The notes: a model not told the origin generated them from the letters alone. A stretch of DNA of 64,000 nt from Psychrobacter namhaensis (GCF_016107545.1 NZ_JABASS010000007.1:62001-126000), one strand, 5' to 3'. Positions 15,876-27,239 are shown, numbered from the stretch's first letter. Numbers and translations are program-made.

Positions 15876-18800
15876 GTGCCCTTGTTATATTCTCCGCTTT
15901 ACCAAAGCATCCGCTTGATTTTATTTGGCGCCTTAGGCTTATCAAGTCTAACGGTCAGTGCTGCCATCAATGACACCGACATACAGCCAACGGAGCCGCT
16001 AGTCACTGACAGCAGTGTTACCGTAGATAGTAACTATAGTGACATTAGTGACATTCGCTATCAAAACAGTCGTAATTATAAGGGCGATGTTCAGAATAAT
16101 AAGTATCAACAGGCGGACGCTGGTGCTACGACTGATAACCACTCTTTAGCTAGTGACTTTGATAATCATACTGACAGTAATATTGACAACCCTTCTCTAG
16201 AAGTTACGGCCATCAATGATAGCGATCATGACGATTTTGTATCCGCTTCAAACGCAAGAAATGACGAACAAAGCCGTAACGTGACACGAGTCAGTGAGAC
16301 GATTACCCCTCAGCCTGTTGTAGATCCTCTTGTAGATCATAGTGATCTTAATGTTAATGATGAAAGTATTCAAGACAGTCTGATGCGTTTGGCAGAGTTT
16401 TACGAGCTGACACCAGATACTGACACGCCACCGTTAAATAACACGGATGGAACAACAAACACTGAAGAAGACGGCATTCAAAATGCACTAACATCTACAT
16501 CGACAACTATCCCAAAAGTGGGTAGCAACTTACAGTTATTACCGAATGCTGTGGATAGCGCTCAACGCTGCGAAGGCCAATGGGTGTATCCAAAGAGCAA
16601 CCCTAACTACCAGCGCGCTGTAAATGAGGCTGGCGTAGCTAATGGCCAGCCAGCACCTAACCTGACAGACATCCCAAACAGTCAAGCGCCTTTGTTTACC
16701 GAATCAGACTACGGTTATTACGACAATGTTGACTACGCTGAACTATCAGGTAACGTGATTCTTAATCAAGGTACCCAGCGTATAGAAGCAGAAAAAATCG
16801 TACTAGATTTGAGCAATAGTGTGGCTGCTGCTCAAGGCAACGTCATGTTTACTGACCAAGCGACAGGACAGCAAGTGCCACGGAGCAGCTCGCTAAATGA
16901 TACTCAAGCCAGCTTAGCTGCTCAGGCGTCACAAGGCGGCCTTATCGGTGTCGCAGATAGCTTAGCGTATAATACGGAGACGGGACAATCAACGGCTAAT
17001 GACGTGGCCTTTGCTAGTGTGGAGTTGCAAGCACACGGCTATGCCAAGCGCTTAAACCGTCCTAATGACAGTCAGTATGAGTTAGATCAGGTGATGTTTA
17101 GCACCTGTCCGCCCACCAATCGCAAGTGGCAGTTTGATGCCAAAAGTATTGATTTGAATACCGAGACGGGTCGCGGCGAAGCCTATAATACAACCTTCCG
17201 TATCGCTGATGTGCCCGTGTTTTATCTGCCGTATTTTAACTTCCCAATTGACAGTCGTCGTAGTAGTGGCTTTTTATTACCGAATGCCAGTTTCAGTAGT
17301 GAAAGCGGCGTCGAACTTGATGTACCTTATTATTTCAATTTAGCGCCCAATTATGATGCCACGCTCAACACCCATATTTACACTGATCGTAACCCTATGC
17401 TCTCAGGTGAGTTTCGCTACCTAACCGAAAATTATGGTGAGGGTATTTTTAACGGCTCATACCTGCCCAATGATAAAGAGTATAATGACGAAGATCGCAC
17501 CAGTTTCTTTTATGATCATTATTGGTCATCTAATAGCATTCCACGGTTAAGCGGTGATGCCAAATACAGCTACGTATCAGACGCAGACTATCTGAACGAT
17601 TTCGATACGTTAGGCTTATCAGATAGCACCATCAACTTACCACGCCGTGCGCGCGTGAATTACTATAATGATTATGTTGACGGTGAATTAAAAGTAGAAA
17701 CGTTTCAAACCTTAAATGCGTTTACCGATAATGGACAGCCGTTAAAAGATAAAGACAAACCTTATTCACGATTGCCGCAGCTCAAACTTGATTATCGTCT
17801 GCCTTGGGCCAAAAACTTTGACATCACGGGCGTCAGTGATTCTGCTTACTTTAAAAAATCCATCGATGATGGCTCTGAAAATGAAAAAAGTGGCGTCCGT
17901 CTTTACAACAAACTCAGCGCTGCGTATCCAATCGAGAAGTCTTGGGGGTATATTGAGCCCAAACTAAGCTTACAGCATCTTTATACGTCATATGATGAAG
18001 ACAGCTTAGCAGACAACCAGCTGAGTGACGAAGATGGCAGTCAGTCCGTGTTTGTACCGCAAGCCAGTATCGACGCTGGACTGAATTTTTACCAAGCAGG
18101 GTCCCCTTTTGGTGCTTTTGACGACACGATGGGTGGCTATCAGTTGCTTAGCCCGCGTTTAAAATACACCTATTCGCCCTATAAGAACCAAAACGACCTC
18201 CCTAACTTTAACACGCGTATTGCCTCTATCAACTACGAGCAGCTGTTTTCGGACAGTTGGTTCTTGGGCCATGATCGCTTGCAAGATTTGCATTCAATCA
18301 CTCCTGGTATTAATTATCGTTACATCGACGCAACGGGTGTGACACGTTTTGATGGTAGCATAGCAGAGCAATTTTATATCGATGATGGCCGCGTCACGCT
18401 TGACAATGATCAACCTGTCTTTAGTTCTTCTTCTTCAGGGATGGTTTGGGATACCAGCACGCAGCCTTATAATAACTTTTGGGTTGATGTCAGTGGTGCA
18501 CTGACCAATGACTATGACTTAAATTATATTACGACTGAGCTGCGTTATCAGCCATCAGACAATAGCTTGTTTAACGTGGGTTTCGTGAAACGTCAACGTG
18601 ATGAAAACACCAATCAGTTGCCGCTCTCAGCTTTTACAGCATCCGCAGTCTTCCCCATCAATAATAGCTGGCGTATATTGGCTCAAGGTCAATACGACTA
18701 TAATCGTGATAAAATGCTTGATTCTCTGGTCGGCATTGATTATGAAGATTGCTGTTTTGGTTTTGCAGTTTATGGACGTCGTTACTATAATGACCTAAAC

Positions 18801-18938
18801 GTCAAAGACAAACCAACGCAAGCGATTATGGCAGAGATCAGATTGAACGGTCTTGGTAGTGGTAGCAGCCGCCTAACACGCTTACTGACTGATAAGGTTT
18901 TGGGCTTTGAACCTGTCCAGACTGCATGGAAGGACTGA
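15876..18938 (+). CDS. lptD: LptD, outer-membrane LPS assembly protein
   Basis: 1020 residues. A signal-like hydrophobic N-terminus (LILFGALGLSSLTVSA) is followed by about 190 Asp/Asn/Ser/Thr-rich residues. Next come the OstA/jellyroll domain (about 280-400: YAELSGNVILNQGTQRIEAE) and a large beta-barrel to the C-terminus. Cysteines near 231 (QRCEGQW) and 409 (STCPPTN) and the pair near 958 (EDCCFGF) fit the disulphide pattern that LptD needs. It inserts LPS into the outer leaflet with LptE. No ATG fits the N-terminus: the frame opens with GTG at 15876, but TTG at 15882 is 5 bases behind AGGTG and may be the true start. surA follows. Confidence 0.93.
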   Translation: MPLLYSPLYQSIRLILFGALGLSSLTVSAAINDTDIQPTEPLVTDSSVTVDSNYSDISDIRYQNSRNYKGDVQNNKYQQADAGATTDNHSLASDFDNHTDSNIDNPSLEVTAINDSDHDDFVSASNARNDEQSRNVTRVSETITPQPVVDPLVDHSDLNVNDESIQDSLMRLAEFYELTPDTDTPPLNNTDGTTNTEEDGIQNALTSTSTTIPKVGSNLQLLPNAVDSAQRCEGQWVYPKSNPNYQRAVNEAGVANGQPAPNLTDIPNSQAPLFTESDYGYYDNVDYAELSGNVILNQGTQRIEAEKIVLDLSNSVAAAQGNVMFTDQATGQQVPRSSSLNDTQASLAAQASQGGLIGVADSLAYNTETGQSTANDVAFASVELQAHGYAKRLNRPNDSQYELDQVMFSTCPPTNRKWQFDAKSIDLNTETGRGEAYNTTFRIADVPVFYLPYFNFPIDSRRSSGFLLPNASFSSESGVELDVPYYFNLAPNYDATLNTHIYTDRNPMLSGEFRYLTENYGEGIFNGSYLPNDKEYNDEDRTSFFYDHYWSSNSIPRLSGDAKYSYVSDADYLNDFDTLGLSDSTINLPRRARVNYYNDYVDGELKVETFQTLNAFTDNGQPLKDKDKPYSRLPQLKLDYRLPWAKNFDITGVSDSAYFKKSIDDGSENEKSGVRLYNKLSAAYPIEKSWGYIEPKLSLQHLYTSYDEDSLADNQLSDEDGSQSVFVPQASIDAGLNFYQAGSPFGAFDDTMGGYQLLSPRLKYTYSPYKNQNDLPNFNTRIASINYEQLFSDSWFLGHDRLQDLHSITPGINYRYIDATGVTRFDGSIAEQFYIDDGRVTLDNDQPVFSSSSSGMVWDTSTQPYNNFWVDVSGALTNDYDLNYITTELRYQPSDNSLFNVGFVKRQRDENTNQLPLSAFTASAVFPINNSWRILAQGQYDYNRDKMLDSLVGIDYEDCCFGFAVYGRRYYNDLNVKDKPTQAIMAEIRLNGLGSGSSRLTRLLTDKVLGFEPVQTAWKD

Positions 18939-19117
18939 TACATTGTTTGATTACCAGATTAATAAATGGTTTGCATAGATAAGATACCGATATAACATTT
19001 TTCACCACCCAGTTTGCCACCCTATTATGGATAACGCTGTCTAACATTCGCCTATTAAGTGTGTGGGACAGCATTAACCAACTACCATCCAATGTGATGA
19101 CATTGATGAGGAGCATC

Positions 19118-20509
19118 ATGAGATTTTTTTCTTTACGTCAAACGAGCCGCGCTGTACTGCTATCTATGAGTGCCAGTTTGGCGCTTACATTAAGTGCCCA
19201 AGCTGCTACCGTCAATGCAGCAGTACAAGCAACGCCTCCTGCTGATCAAAGCAGCATTAATCGTTTGACACCAGCCAATAGCACAGACGGCATTATTGCC
19301 TTGGTCAATGAAAACGCTATTTTAAAAAGCGAGTTGATCAATGCTATCCAGCAAACCCAAGCACGAGCACAAGCGGCGGGTGAGCCCATGGCTAATTCAG
19401 CACAACTGCAATCTGAAGTGTTAAACGCACTCATCCTGCGCGAGCTGCAACTCTCCATGGTCAAACGCGTCGGTCTGAATCCTGATGAAGCGGCTATCAA
19501 TCAACGCCTTGCTCAAATCGCCCAGACACAGGGGCTTAATAGCATCTCAGCGTTACAGCAACGTCTAGACGCAGCACAACCCGGTAGCTATGCTGCGTTA
19601 CGTACTCAATTGATTGAAGATGCCGCCATTCAAGCCTTGCAACAGCGCCAAATCAGCAATCGAGTACGCATTAGCGAACAAGATATTGATGCGTTTTTGG
19701 CCTCACCTGAAGCCAAGCGCCTAAATCAAAGTGAGTATCAAACCATTCATGTGCGGGTTCCTTACATGGATGACTACAGCCGCCTATCAGACGCTCAGCG
19801 TGAGGAAGCATTGAAAGTCGCACAGGCGCTGCGTGATCGTCTGCTTGCACCCAATGTCAATGTCGCTGAAGCTGTTGCAGCCAGCCAAGGCAGCTACCCT
19901 ATCCCTCTACAGGGGGGCGACATGGGCTTTCATAAAGCGGCGGCCCTTCCTACAGAGCTATCGAGTGAGATTACCAAGCTTGATGTTGGCGCTGTCAGCG
20001 CACCGCTAGTGACTCCTGAAGGTATCGACATCATTAAGCTTGCTGACAAGAAATCCAGCGACACCATGCTCATACCGCAGTGGCATACTCGTCATATCTT
20101 GGTTAAAGTTGATGAGTTACAGACGGATGCGCTTGCTGAACAAAAAATCAATGATCTGTATGAGCAACTACGTGACGGTGCTGATTTTGCTGGTTTGGCA
20201 TCGACTTATTCCGACGATCCAGGGTCAGCAGGTCGCGGCGGTGATCTTGATTGGGTCAGCGAAGAAGATATGATCGGCCCATTTGAAGCCATGATGAAAA
20301 ACACAGCGGTTGGTGATTACTCTGTCCCTTTCAAAACCCAATTCGGTTGGCACATCTTAAAGGTGGACGGCAAACGTCAGCAAGACGTAAGTGACCAATA
20401 TCGTCGCAACATGGCACGCCAAACACTGTATCAACGCCTAGCACCGCAAGCCAAAGAAGACTGGTTACAAGAGCTACGAGCGGGCGCTTATATCCAAGTA
20501 CTGGGATAG
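19118..20509 (+). CDS. surA: SurA, periplasmic chaperone and peptidyl-prolyl isomerase
   Basis: 463 residues. I choose the ATG at 19118 because AGGAG (19109-19113) precedes it by 4 bases and a clean signal peptide follows (cut near LSAQAA). The SurA N-terminal chaperone part starts with IIALVNENAILKSEL. Two parvulin domains follow, the second clear in WHTRHILVKVDEL through YSDDPGSAGRGGDLDWV and FKTQFGWHILKV. It escorts outer-membrane proteins, including LptD, to the BAM complex. The upstream in-frame ATG at 19061 would add 19 residues before the signal and is unlikely. It is 179 bases from lptD in the same direction and ends before a terminator. Confidence 0.95.
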   Translation: MRFFSLRQTSRAVLLSMSASLALTLSAQAATVNAAVQATPPADQSSINRLTPANSTDGIIALVNENAILKSELINAIQQTQARAQAAGEPMANSAQLQSEVLNALILRELQLSMVKRVGLNPDEAAINQRLAQIAQTQGLNSISALQQRLDAAQPGSYAALRTQLIEDAAIQALQQRQISNRVRISEQDIDAFLASPEAKRLNQSEYQTIHVRVPYMDDYSRLSDAQREEALKVAQALRDRLLAPNVNVAEAVAASQGSYPIPLQGGDMGFHKAAALPTELSSEITKLDVGAVSAPLVTPEGIDIIKLADKKSSDTMLIPQWHTRHILVKVDELQTDALAEQKINDLYEQLRDGADFAGLASTYSDDPGSAGRGGDLDWVSEEDMIGPFEAMMKNTAVGDYSVPFKTQFGWHILKVDGKRQQDVSDQYRRNMARQTLYQRLAPQAKEDWLQELRAGAYIQVLG

Positions 20510-20560
20510 TCTATCTATCCATGCCTCGATAAGATAAATGATCGCTAATAGTGTTTTGTT

Positions 20561-20600
20561 AAGAAGGGTATGTGCTAAGGCATGTACCCTTCTTATTTAT
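20561..20600 (+). terminator. Terminator after surA
   Basis: AAGAAGGGTA (20561-20570) pairs with TACCCTTCTT (20585-20594), with partial pairing in the loop, and an AT-rich tail follows. It lies about 50 bases after the surA stop. Confidence 0.75.
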
Positions 20601-20700
20601 GATCTAAAGAAATAACTCACCGTCGGTTATCAATGTATGCTTTTGTACTATCTGCCCGTGCGTTAAACTCACTCTCTTATAAATCAATAGTTTACACACA

Positions 20701-20738
20701 AAGAAAAGCCCCGAACCTAGGGCGATTGGTTCGGGGCT
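20701..20738 (-). terminator. Minus-strand terminator hairpin
   Basis: AGCCCCGAACC (20707-20717) and GGTTCGGGGCT (20728-20738) form an 11-base stem with a 10-base loop. On the minus strand a TTTTCTTTG tail follows. It most likely ends transcripts from the gene at 21005-22135, although it lies about 270 bases beyond that stop. Confidence 0.6.
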
Positions 20739-20934
20739 ATGGCGTTTCATCTTGTTGTTATTATCTCTTCCATGTGGACTCATCCTAAGTCATAAACAGT
20801 AGCTTATATAAGACAGCGGGCTGACCTGAACTTTTATACTACTGCCTCAACACTGCATCCTTGCGTATCCTTGTGTTGATGATTGTATTTTAGTGCAATC
20901 CGCTTGATGCGACTAGAGGCTAAAGACCTTATTT

Positions 20935-20956
20935 CACGTAAGCATATGCTTACGTG
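20935..20956. repeat. Perfect 22-base palindrome
   Basis: CACGTAAGCAT (20935-20945) is followed directly by its exact reverse complement ATGCTTACGTG (20946-20956), with no spacer. It lacks the loop and T run of a terminator. It could be a protein-binding site; no owner is evident. Confidence 0.6.
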
Positions 20957-21004
20957 CTTATCGAGGCTTTCAATGACACTATGGGTTGTCATGTTAGCAC
21001 CCTG

Positions 21005-22135
21005 TTAACCCAAGCCTCTCTGCACGTCTGCGTGCTCCTTTGAGACTTTTTCTCCTTCTTTTTTACCTTCTTCTATTTTACTCTCTGTCTCTTTGCTATC
21101 CTCTGCGGCCGCAGTCGGTGCGTTTTGCTCTTGTTGATTCGCTTCTTCTGGGGCATATTGTAAGGTAGTCATGACAGGAAAATGGTCGGAGCCGATAGAA
21201 GGCATACGTTGAATGTCTACCACGGTAAAGCAAGCGCTATGGAAAATATGATCCAATGCCCAGCGCAAAAATGGATAATTGGCATGAAAAGTGTTGATGA
21301 AATGCCGGCCAATACGTGGGTCTAACAACCCTGATATTCGCTGAAAACGCCTGGTCGTTTTTGACCATGCCACATCATTGAGATCACCGGCCAATATGGC
21401 CGTTTGCTCATTCTCTTTTATGTGTTTGCCCACCATCAGTAGCTCGGCATCGCGAGTGGTCGATTTATCCGCTTCCGTGGGGCTTGGTGGCATAGGATGC
21501 AAACAATACAACCAAATCACGCGACCGCTTTGCAGGCGTAACTGTGTGTGAATAGAAGGTATGTCATCGATCATCAAATATTTAACTTCAGGGTCAATCA
21601 ACTCAAGCTTAGAATACAAGTGCATCCCATATAGATTATCCAGAGGTACTTTTACCGTGTAAGGATAGTCAGGTTCGATTTGATGCAGCGCCCTCTCCCA
21701 TTTTTTATCACTTTCTAGCGTGATTAAAATATCAGGCTGTTTTTGCTTAACCAGATCGACCAGTTTTTGGGTTTCATCATTGGGCGTGAGAACGTTTGAG
21801 ACCATGATTTTGAGCTGATACGACGCTCCTTCGGGCGTGTCTTTTGCTTCTTGTACTTCTTTTTTCCACAGTTTGGTATAAGGCAATACCATTCTCAGCT
21901 GGAACGCTAGAGTGACACTCAATACGATAAACAGCAGCCACTGACCTAGCTGCCAATTTGGCCAAAACGCCAACATGCCAATCCAGGCAATGACACCAAG
22001 CACCATTATCTGAATGCGTGGAAACTCAACGCCGCGCACCCACCAGTTATCAAGTGGCATCCAGCCCCAAATCGTCACAAATGCGATGAGCCCTGCGAGC
22101 CACTGTACGCTGTAATATAATAGTGAGAGATCCAT
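21005..22135 (-). CDS. Membrane-anchored endonuclease/exonuclease/phosphatase-fold protein
   Basis: 376 residues. Three membrane helices occupy about residues 8-25, 42-58 and 65-83. An endonuclease/exonuclease/phosphatase domain follows at about 105-330, with MVSNVLTPN at its first strand, ILITLESDKKW (metal-binding Glu), AILAGDLNDVAWS (Asp-Asn pair) and IGSDHFPVMTTL (Asp-His pair). The C-terminal 40 residues are charged and Glu/Lys-rich. The fold covers DNases, sphingomyelinases and phosphoinositide phosphatases, and the sequence does not show which. It is single-gene, divergent from asd. Confidence 0.8.
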   Translation of the reverse strand: MDLSLLYYSVQWLAGLIAFVTIWGWMPLDNWWVRGVEFPRIQIMVLGVIAWIGMLAFWPNWQLGQWLLFIVLSVTLAFQLRMVLPYTKLWKKEVQEAKDTPEGASYQLKIMVSNVLTPNDETQKLVDLVKQKQPDILITLESDKKWERALHQIEPDYPYTVKVPLDNLYGMHLYSKLELIDPEVKYLMIDDIPSIHTQLRLQSGRVIWLYCLHPMPPSPTEADKSTTRDAELLMVGKHIKENEQTAILAGDLNDVAWSKTTRRFQRISGLLDPRIGRHFINTFHANYPFLRWALDHIFHSACFTVVDIQRMPSIGSDHFPVMTTLQYAPEEANQQEQNAPTAAAEDSKETESKIEEGKKEGEKVSKEHADVQRGLG

Positions 22136-22557
22136 AGTATGTATTAACCGTCTATTAAAATGGGCATTGAACCCTAAAGTTGATGTTCATTGTTGGTTCA
22201 ATAGTGAAGTCTTGCTTGGTTTTTATTGAGCTGACGTTAGATGCTTACTTTAGCATTTCATGAGATTATCACCTACTAATGAGTGTCAATTAAGGGGTAA
22301 GTGCCATAAAACGTTACAATTTATCGCATCTATGATAGTAAGTATTGCACACTAGCCTTCTTGCTTTTAGACACCATGTGTGTCCCCAAGCAATAGAAGT
22401 ATCAGCATTATGTTAATAACTTAAAGTTATAATGAACATAGTTAATAGTGTATGAAAAACGCCTAAAAATCGCCAAAACGCCTTGCTTTTTAGGGCCAAT
22501 CACGGCATTGTTATCGGCTGGCAATGCAATAAATAATTGTAAATAGGATTAGATTTC
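22136..22557. other. Divergent intergenic region upstream of asd
   Basis: 422 AT-rich bases. A TATAAT at 22428-22433 is a possible -10 element for asd, but I see no good -35 at the right distance. No hairpin that looks like a lysine riboswitch or attenuator was recognised, and no small gene. Confidence 0.4.
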
Positions 22558-23691
22558 ATGAGTAATTTAACAGTAGGCTTGGTAGGCTGGCGCGGTATGG
22601 TCGGGTCAGTATTGATACAACGTATGCTTGAAGAAAAAGACTTTGACGGTATTACACCTGTATTTTTTTCGACCAGTAATGCAGGCGGGGATGCGCCAAG
22701 CTTTGATGGTACTCAAACCAGCCAGTTAAAAGACGCTCATGATATTGACGCACTAGCAGCTTGTGATGTGATTATTACTTGCCAAGGCGGCGATTACACC
22801 TCAAAAGTTCATCAGCCATTGCGTGATAGTGGCTGGAATGGCTACTGGATTGATGCGGCGAGCACATTGCGCATGGAAGATGATAGCATCATCATCCTTG
22901 ATCCAGTCAATCGCACCGTCATTGACAGCGCACTCGCCAACGGCAAAAAAGACTTCATCGGTGGTAACTGTACGGTATCTCTGATGTTAATGGCCATCGG
23001 TGAGCTGTTTAATAAAGGCTGGGTGGAATGGGTCAGCGCGATGACGTATCAAGCAGCAAGTGGCTCTGGTGCCAACAACATGCGTGAGCTAATCAGTGGT
23101 ATGGGTCTGCTGCATGACACCGTCCGAGACGAGCTGGCTGATCCTGCGAGCGCTATCTTAGATATCGATAAAAAAATCGCCCAAGCTCAACGCTCAAATG
23201 ACTTTCCTAGACAGTACTTTGGTGTGCCATTGGCTGGTAGCTTGATTCCTTATATCGACGCACAGCTAGAAAACAAGCAATCAAAAGAGGAATGGAAAGG
23301 TGGCGTTGAAACCAATAAAATTCTTGGCAATGACCAAACCAATACGGTTCCTATCGATGGCATGTGTGTACGCATTGGCGCGATGCGCTGTCACGCTCAA
23401 GGTCTGACCATCAAGCTAAAAAAAGACATTCCATTAGACGAGATCGAAGCAGCTCTTAAAAACAGCGGCAACGAGTGGTTAGATTTGGTCGAAGATGACA
23501 AAGAAGCGACTATGAATCGTTTAACCCCAGTGGCAGTGACAGGGACGCTAACGGTTGCGTTAGGTCGCTTGCGTAAGCTTAATATGGGACCTGAATATCT
23601 AGGCGCGTTTACTGTGGGTGATCAGCTGTTATGGGGCGCGGCTGAACCATTGCGCCGTATGCTTAACATTATCCGTGAGCAAAAAAACTAA
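22558..23691 (+). CDS. asd: Aspartate-semialdehyde dehydrogenase
   Basis: 377 residues. The NADP-binding start [18 protein letters not shown] and the active-site loop [14 protein letters not shown] (Cys138) identify the Gram-negative type Asd, and the length fits (E. coli 367). It converts aspartyl phosphate to aspartate semialdehyde in the cytoplasm, on the path to diaminopimelate, lysine, threonine and methionine, and so feeds peptidoglycan synthesis. It stands alone and is closed by a bidirectional terminator at 23712-23742. Confidence 0.96.
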   Translation: MSNLTVGLVGWRGMVGSVLIQRMLEEKDFDGITPVFFSTSNAGGDAPSFDGTQTSQLKDAHDIDALAACDVIITCQGGDYTSKVHQPLRDSGWNGYWIDAASTLRMEDDSIIILDPVNRTVIDSALANGKKDFIGGNCTVSLMLMAIGELFNKGWVEWVSAMTYQAASGSGANNMRELISGMGLLHDTVRDELADPASAILDIDKKIAQAQRSNDFPRQYFGVPLAGSLIPYIDAQLENKQSKEEWKGGVETNKILGNDQTNTVPIDGMCVRIGAMRCHAQGLTIKLKKDIPLDEIEAALKNSGNEWLDLVEDDKEATMNRLTPVAVTGTLTVALGRLRKLNMGPEYLGAFTVGDQLLWGAAEPLRRMLNIIREQKN

Positions 23692-23711
23692 TACCCGTAT
23701 ATTAAAAGCTC

Positions 23712-23742
23712 AAAAAAAGACAGCCCATGCTGTCTTTTTTTT
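23712..23742. terminator. Bidirectional terminator between asd and the SOUL gene
   Basis: GACAGC (23719-23724), loop CCAT, GCTGTC (23729-23734), flanked by seven A on the left and eight T on the right. It serves asd on plus and the convergent SOUL gene on minus. Confidence 0.9.
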
Positions 23743-23745
23743 GCT

Positions 23746-24396
23746 TTATTTTGGCTGATACGCAATCATCACTTCATTGCGACGCATAAAGGGTAGCGTC
23801 CATGGCGGATTATAGCGTGCCAACTCAGGTACGCCCGTTATGGTTAAGTTGCGCTCTTGCATCCAAGACCGCAATTTCTCCGTTTTATTCGCTACTTTTT
23901 GACTGCCTGCCAACCCTGAAAATTTAATGACCCCGTAATTTTGCGGGGGCACTTCCACAATCTCAACATTTGGATTGTTTGGTTTAGGCAGCGTTTGCAT
24001 CGTGTAGTGACTGGGCATCGTAAACTGTACGCGCCATTGACCATTCGCTTTTTGCATACTGACTGGTGCCGTCATAGCAATTTTTTGAGAGTCATTACTG
24101 TCTGTTTTGGGATCAGGCTGCATCGTAACGGGCGCCGTCATCGCAATCTTGCCACTCTCCCCGCTAGGCGCTGTATTGTTACCAAAAATATAGTCCGCTA
24201 ATACTTTAAACCCTTCACGACTAGCGCTTTTTTGATCCCCTGTCACCCAAGTTTGCGCCACCAGTTGCTCATCGTAACGCCGCAATTCAAAGTCATCTTC
24301 TTGCGACAAAACCGTATAGTCTGGCTCTTCGGTAGCCATAGCGCCTCCTGATGTCAATAATAAACCACTTAGTAATAAGTAGGATGCCTTTTTCAT
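23746..24396 (-). CDS. Periplasmic SOUL heme-binding family protein
   Basis: 216 residues from the ATG at 24396, which has GGAG 7 bases upstream and begins a signal peptide (MKKASYLLLSGLLL, cut near GGAMA). The longer frame to 24450 would put 18 polar residues before the signal. The SOUL fold is recognised from YTVLSQEDDFELRRYDEQ at the start, the repeated KIAMTAPV segments in the middle and the MRRNEVMIAYQP ending. SOUL proteins bind heme in some cases, but the bacterial exported members have no settled role. It is convergent with asd. Confidence 0.82.
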   Translation of the reverse strand: MKKASYLLLSGLLLTSGGAMATEEPDYTVLSQEDDFELRRYDEQLVAQTWVTGDQKSASREGFKVLADYIFGNNTAPSGESGKIAMTAPVTMQPDPKTDSNDSQKIAMTAPVSMQKANGQWRVQFTMPSHYTMQTLPKPNNPNVEIVEVPPQNYGVIKFSGLAGSQKVANKTEKLRSWMQERNLTITGVPELARYNPPWTLPFMRRNEVMIAYQPK

Positions 24397-24567
24397 AGTG
24401 TGTCTCCAGCGTCTCAAATCATGGTCTGGTGATTCGTCATCGTTCACCAACTGTTTTATACTTTACCAACTATCCTGTCGTCATGTCTGTATCTTTTGGT
24501 TGTAGCAGAGTGATATGGATAAGGCTCATCAATGAGATTAAATATCCATATCCAAAAAAAACCTTAA

Positions 24568-25767
<1,200 letters not shown>

Positions 25768-25798
25768 GCATAATATTTTTTAGACTCATACAAGTAAC

Positions 25799-25832
25799 AA
25801 AAAGGGCTTAAGAATCATCTTAAGCCCTTTTT
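25799..25832. terminator. Bidirectional terminator between tgt and the NSS transporter
   Basis: A 15-base perfect stem (25799-25813 with 25818-25832), loop ATCA, core GGGCTTAAGA, with five A before and five T after. The genes on both sides converge on it. Confidence 0.9.
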
Positions 25833-25886
25833 ATTATTGAGTGTTTTTCAAACCAAACAAGCAAATACTTTTCATCAGTCGCTATG

Positions 25887-27239
25887 CTATCCCATCAATG
25901 AGGTAACAAATACAACGATAACCGCGATAGGGGCAATAAACTTAGCAACGACTTGCCAAACTTTCCATGCACCATTAGACAAGCCAAGCTCTTGCTGAAT
26001 ACTGCGTTGATCCATTTGCCAAGCAAGGAAGATAATCGCTGCAAGACCCGTTAAAGGGAGGATAAACTTACTGGTAATTTTATCCAAAGCATCAAAGATC
26101 CCGTTGCCCATAATGGTGAACTCAGACCATAGGTTAAACGATAACAATGCCGCAACGCCCAATAGCCAAATCACCGTACTTGCAACGATGGTTGATACCG
26201 TACGGCTCATTGGCGTACGCTCTTCTAAAAACTCAACCGTTGGTTCAAGCAGTGAAATTGACGAGGTAAGAGCCGCAAAAGTAATAAGTAAGAAGAACAG
26301 GGTACCAATGATAGTGCCTGCGCCCATGCTACCAAAAGCAATCGGTAAGCTAACAAAGATAAGACCAGGGCCTGAAGCAGGATCTAGACCATTGCTAAAG
26401 ATAATTGGGAAAATGGCTAGACCAGCAGCCAACGCAATAACCGTGTCCAAAATCACAACCGTTCGTGCGGTTTTAAGCAGGTTCACTTCACGGCCCAAAT
26501 ATGAGCCATAAGCAATCATAATACCCATACCGATAGACAGTGTGAAGAAGGCATGACCCAGAGCCGCGAGCATGACATCCGCCGTCAGCTTACTAAGATC
26601 TGGCGTAAACAAGTAAGCCACTGCCTCACCAAAGCCTCCATTCACCACGTTATAACCAACGATAACGAACAGGATAAGCCCTAATAATGGCATCAAAACC
26701 TTCGCGGTCTTCTCAATACCGCCCGTCACGCCAATACCAACGATAATGGCCGTCAAAATCATAAATACCGTGTGCCAAATCGTCAATGTACCGGCGGAAG
26801 CTAACATGGCATCAAAGGTCGCAGCGACAGAATCACTGTCTTGGCCTGCAAAACTTCCTGTACCCACTTTAGTAATATAGTTGAGTGCCCAACCACCAAT
26901 AACACTATAAAAAGACAGAATTAAGAAACCACCTAAAATACCGGAAGCACCTATGATACCCCAATTGCGTGACTTGCCTTCACTTGCCGCAACATCAGCC
27001 AAAGTATTGATGGGGTTTTTTTGACCACGACGACCAATTAGCCATTCGGCGACCAAAATCGGAAAACCTACCAGCGCGATACAGAATAAATAAGCGATAA
27101 CGAAAGCAGAACCACCGCTTTCACCAACCATGTATGGAAACTTCCATATATTTCCTAAACCAACTGCCGACCCGACCGCTGCTAATACGAAGCCAAAACT
27201 TGAGCTCCACTGTGCATGTTCTTGTTTATTGATAGCCAT
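25887..27239 (-). CDS. Sodium-dependent symporter of the NSS (SNF) family
   Basis: 450 residues with 11-12 membrane helices. The N-terminal block FVLAAVGSAVGLGNIWKFPY contains the unwound-helix substrate and Na+ site of the LeuT fold, and GGSAFVIAYL follows. The family imports amino acids or related amines with Na+; bacterial members often take tyrosine, tryptophan or leucine, and the substrate here cannot be read. A good ribosome-binding stretch (AGGACGGA) lies 5 bases before the ATG. The gene stands alone. Confidence 0.9.
   Translation of the reverse strand: MAINKQEHAQWSSSFGFVLAAVGSAVGLGNIWKFPYMVGESGGSAFVIAYLFCIALVGFPILVAEWLIGRRGQKNPINTLADVAASEGKSRNWGIIGASGILGGFLILSFYSVIGGWALNYITKVGTGSFAGQDSDSVAATFDAMLASAGTLTIWHTVFMILTAIIVGIGVTGGIEKTAKVLMPLLGLILFVIVGYNVVNGGFGEAVAYLFTPDLSKLTADVMLAALGHAFFTLSIGMGIMIAYGSYLGREVNLLKTARTVVILDTVIALAAGLAIFPIIFSNGLDPASGPGLIFVSLPIAFGSMGAGTIIGTLFFLLITFAALTSSISLLEPTVEFLEERTPMSRTVSTIVASTVIWLLGVAALLSFNLWSEFTIMGNGIFDALDKITSKFILPLTGLAAIIFLAWQMDQRSIQQELGLSNGAWKVWQVVAKFIAPIAVIVVFVTSLMG

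Larger units (their letters stand above)
20510..21004. other. Convergent intergenic region surA / endonuclease-fold gene
   Basis: 495 bases between convergent genes. It contains the surA terminator (20561-20600), a second strong hairpin serving the opposite strand (20701-20738) and a perfect 22-base palindrome at 20935-20956. No coding frame with a ribosome-binding site is apparent. The space between is unexplained. Confidence 0.55.

Noticed and set aside
20935-20956. parS centromere site
   Set aside because: The palindrome does not match the parS consensus with its central CACGTG.
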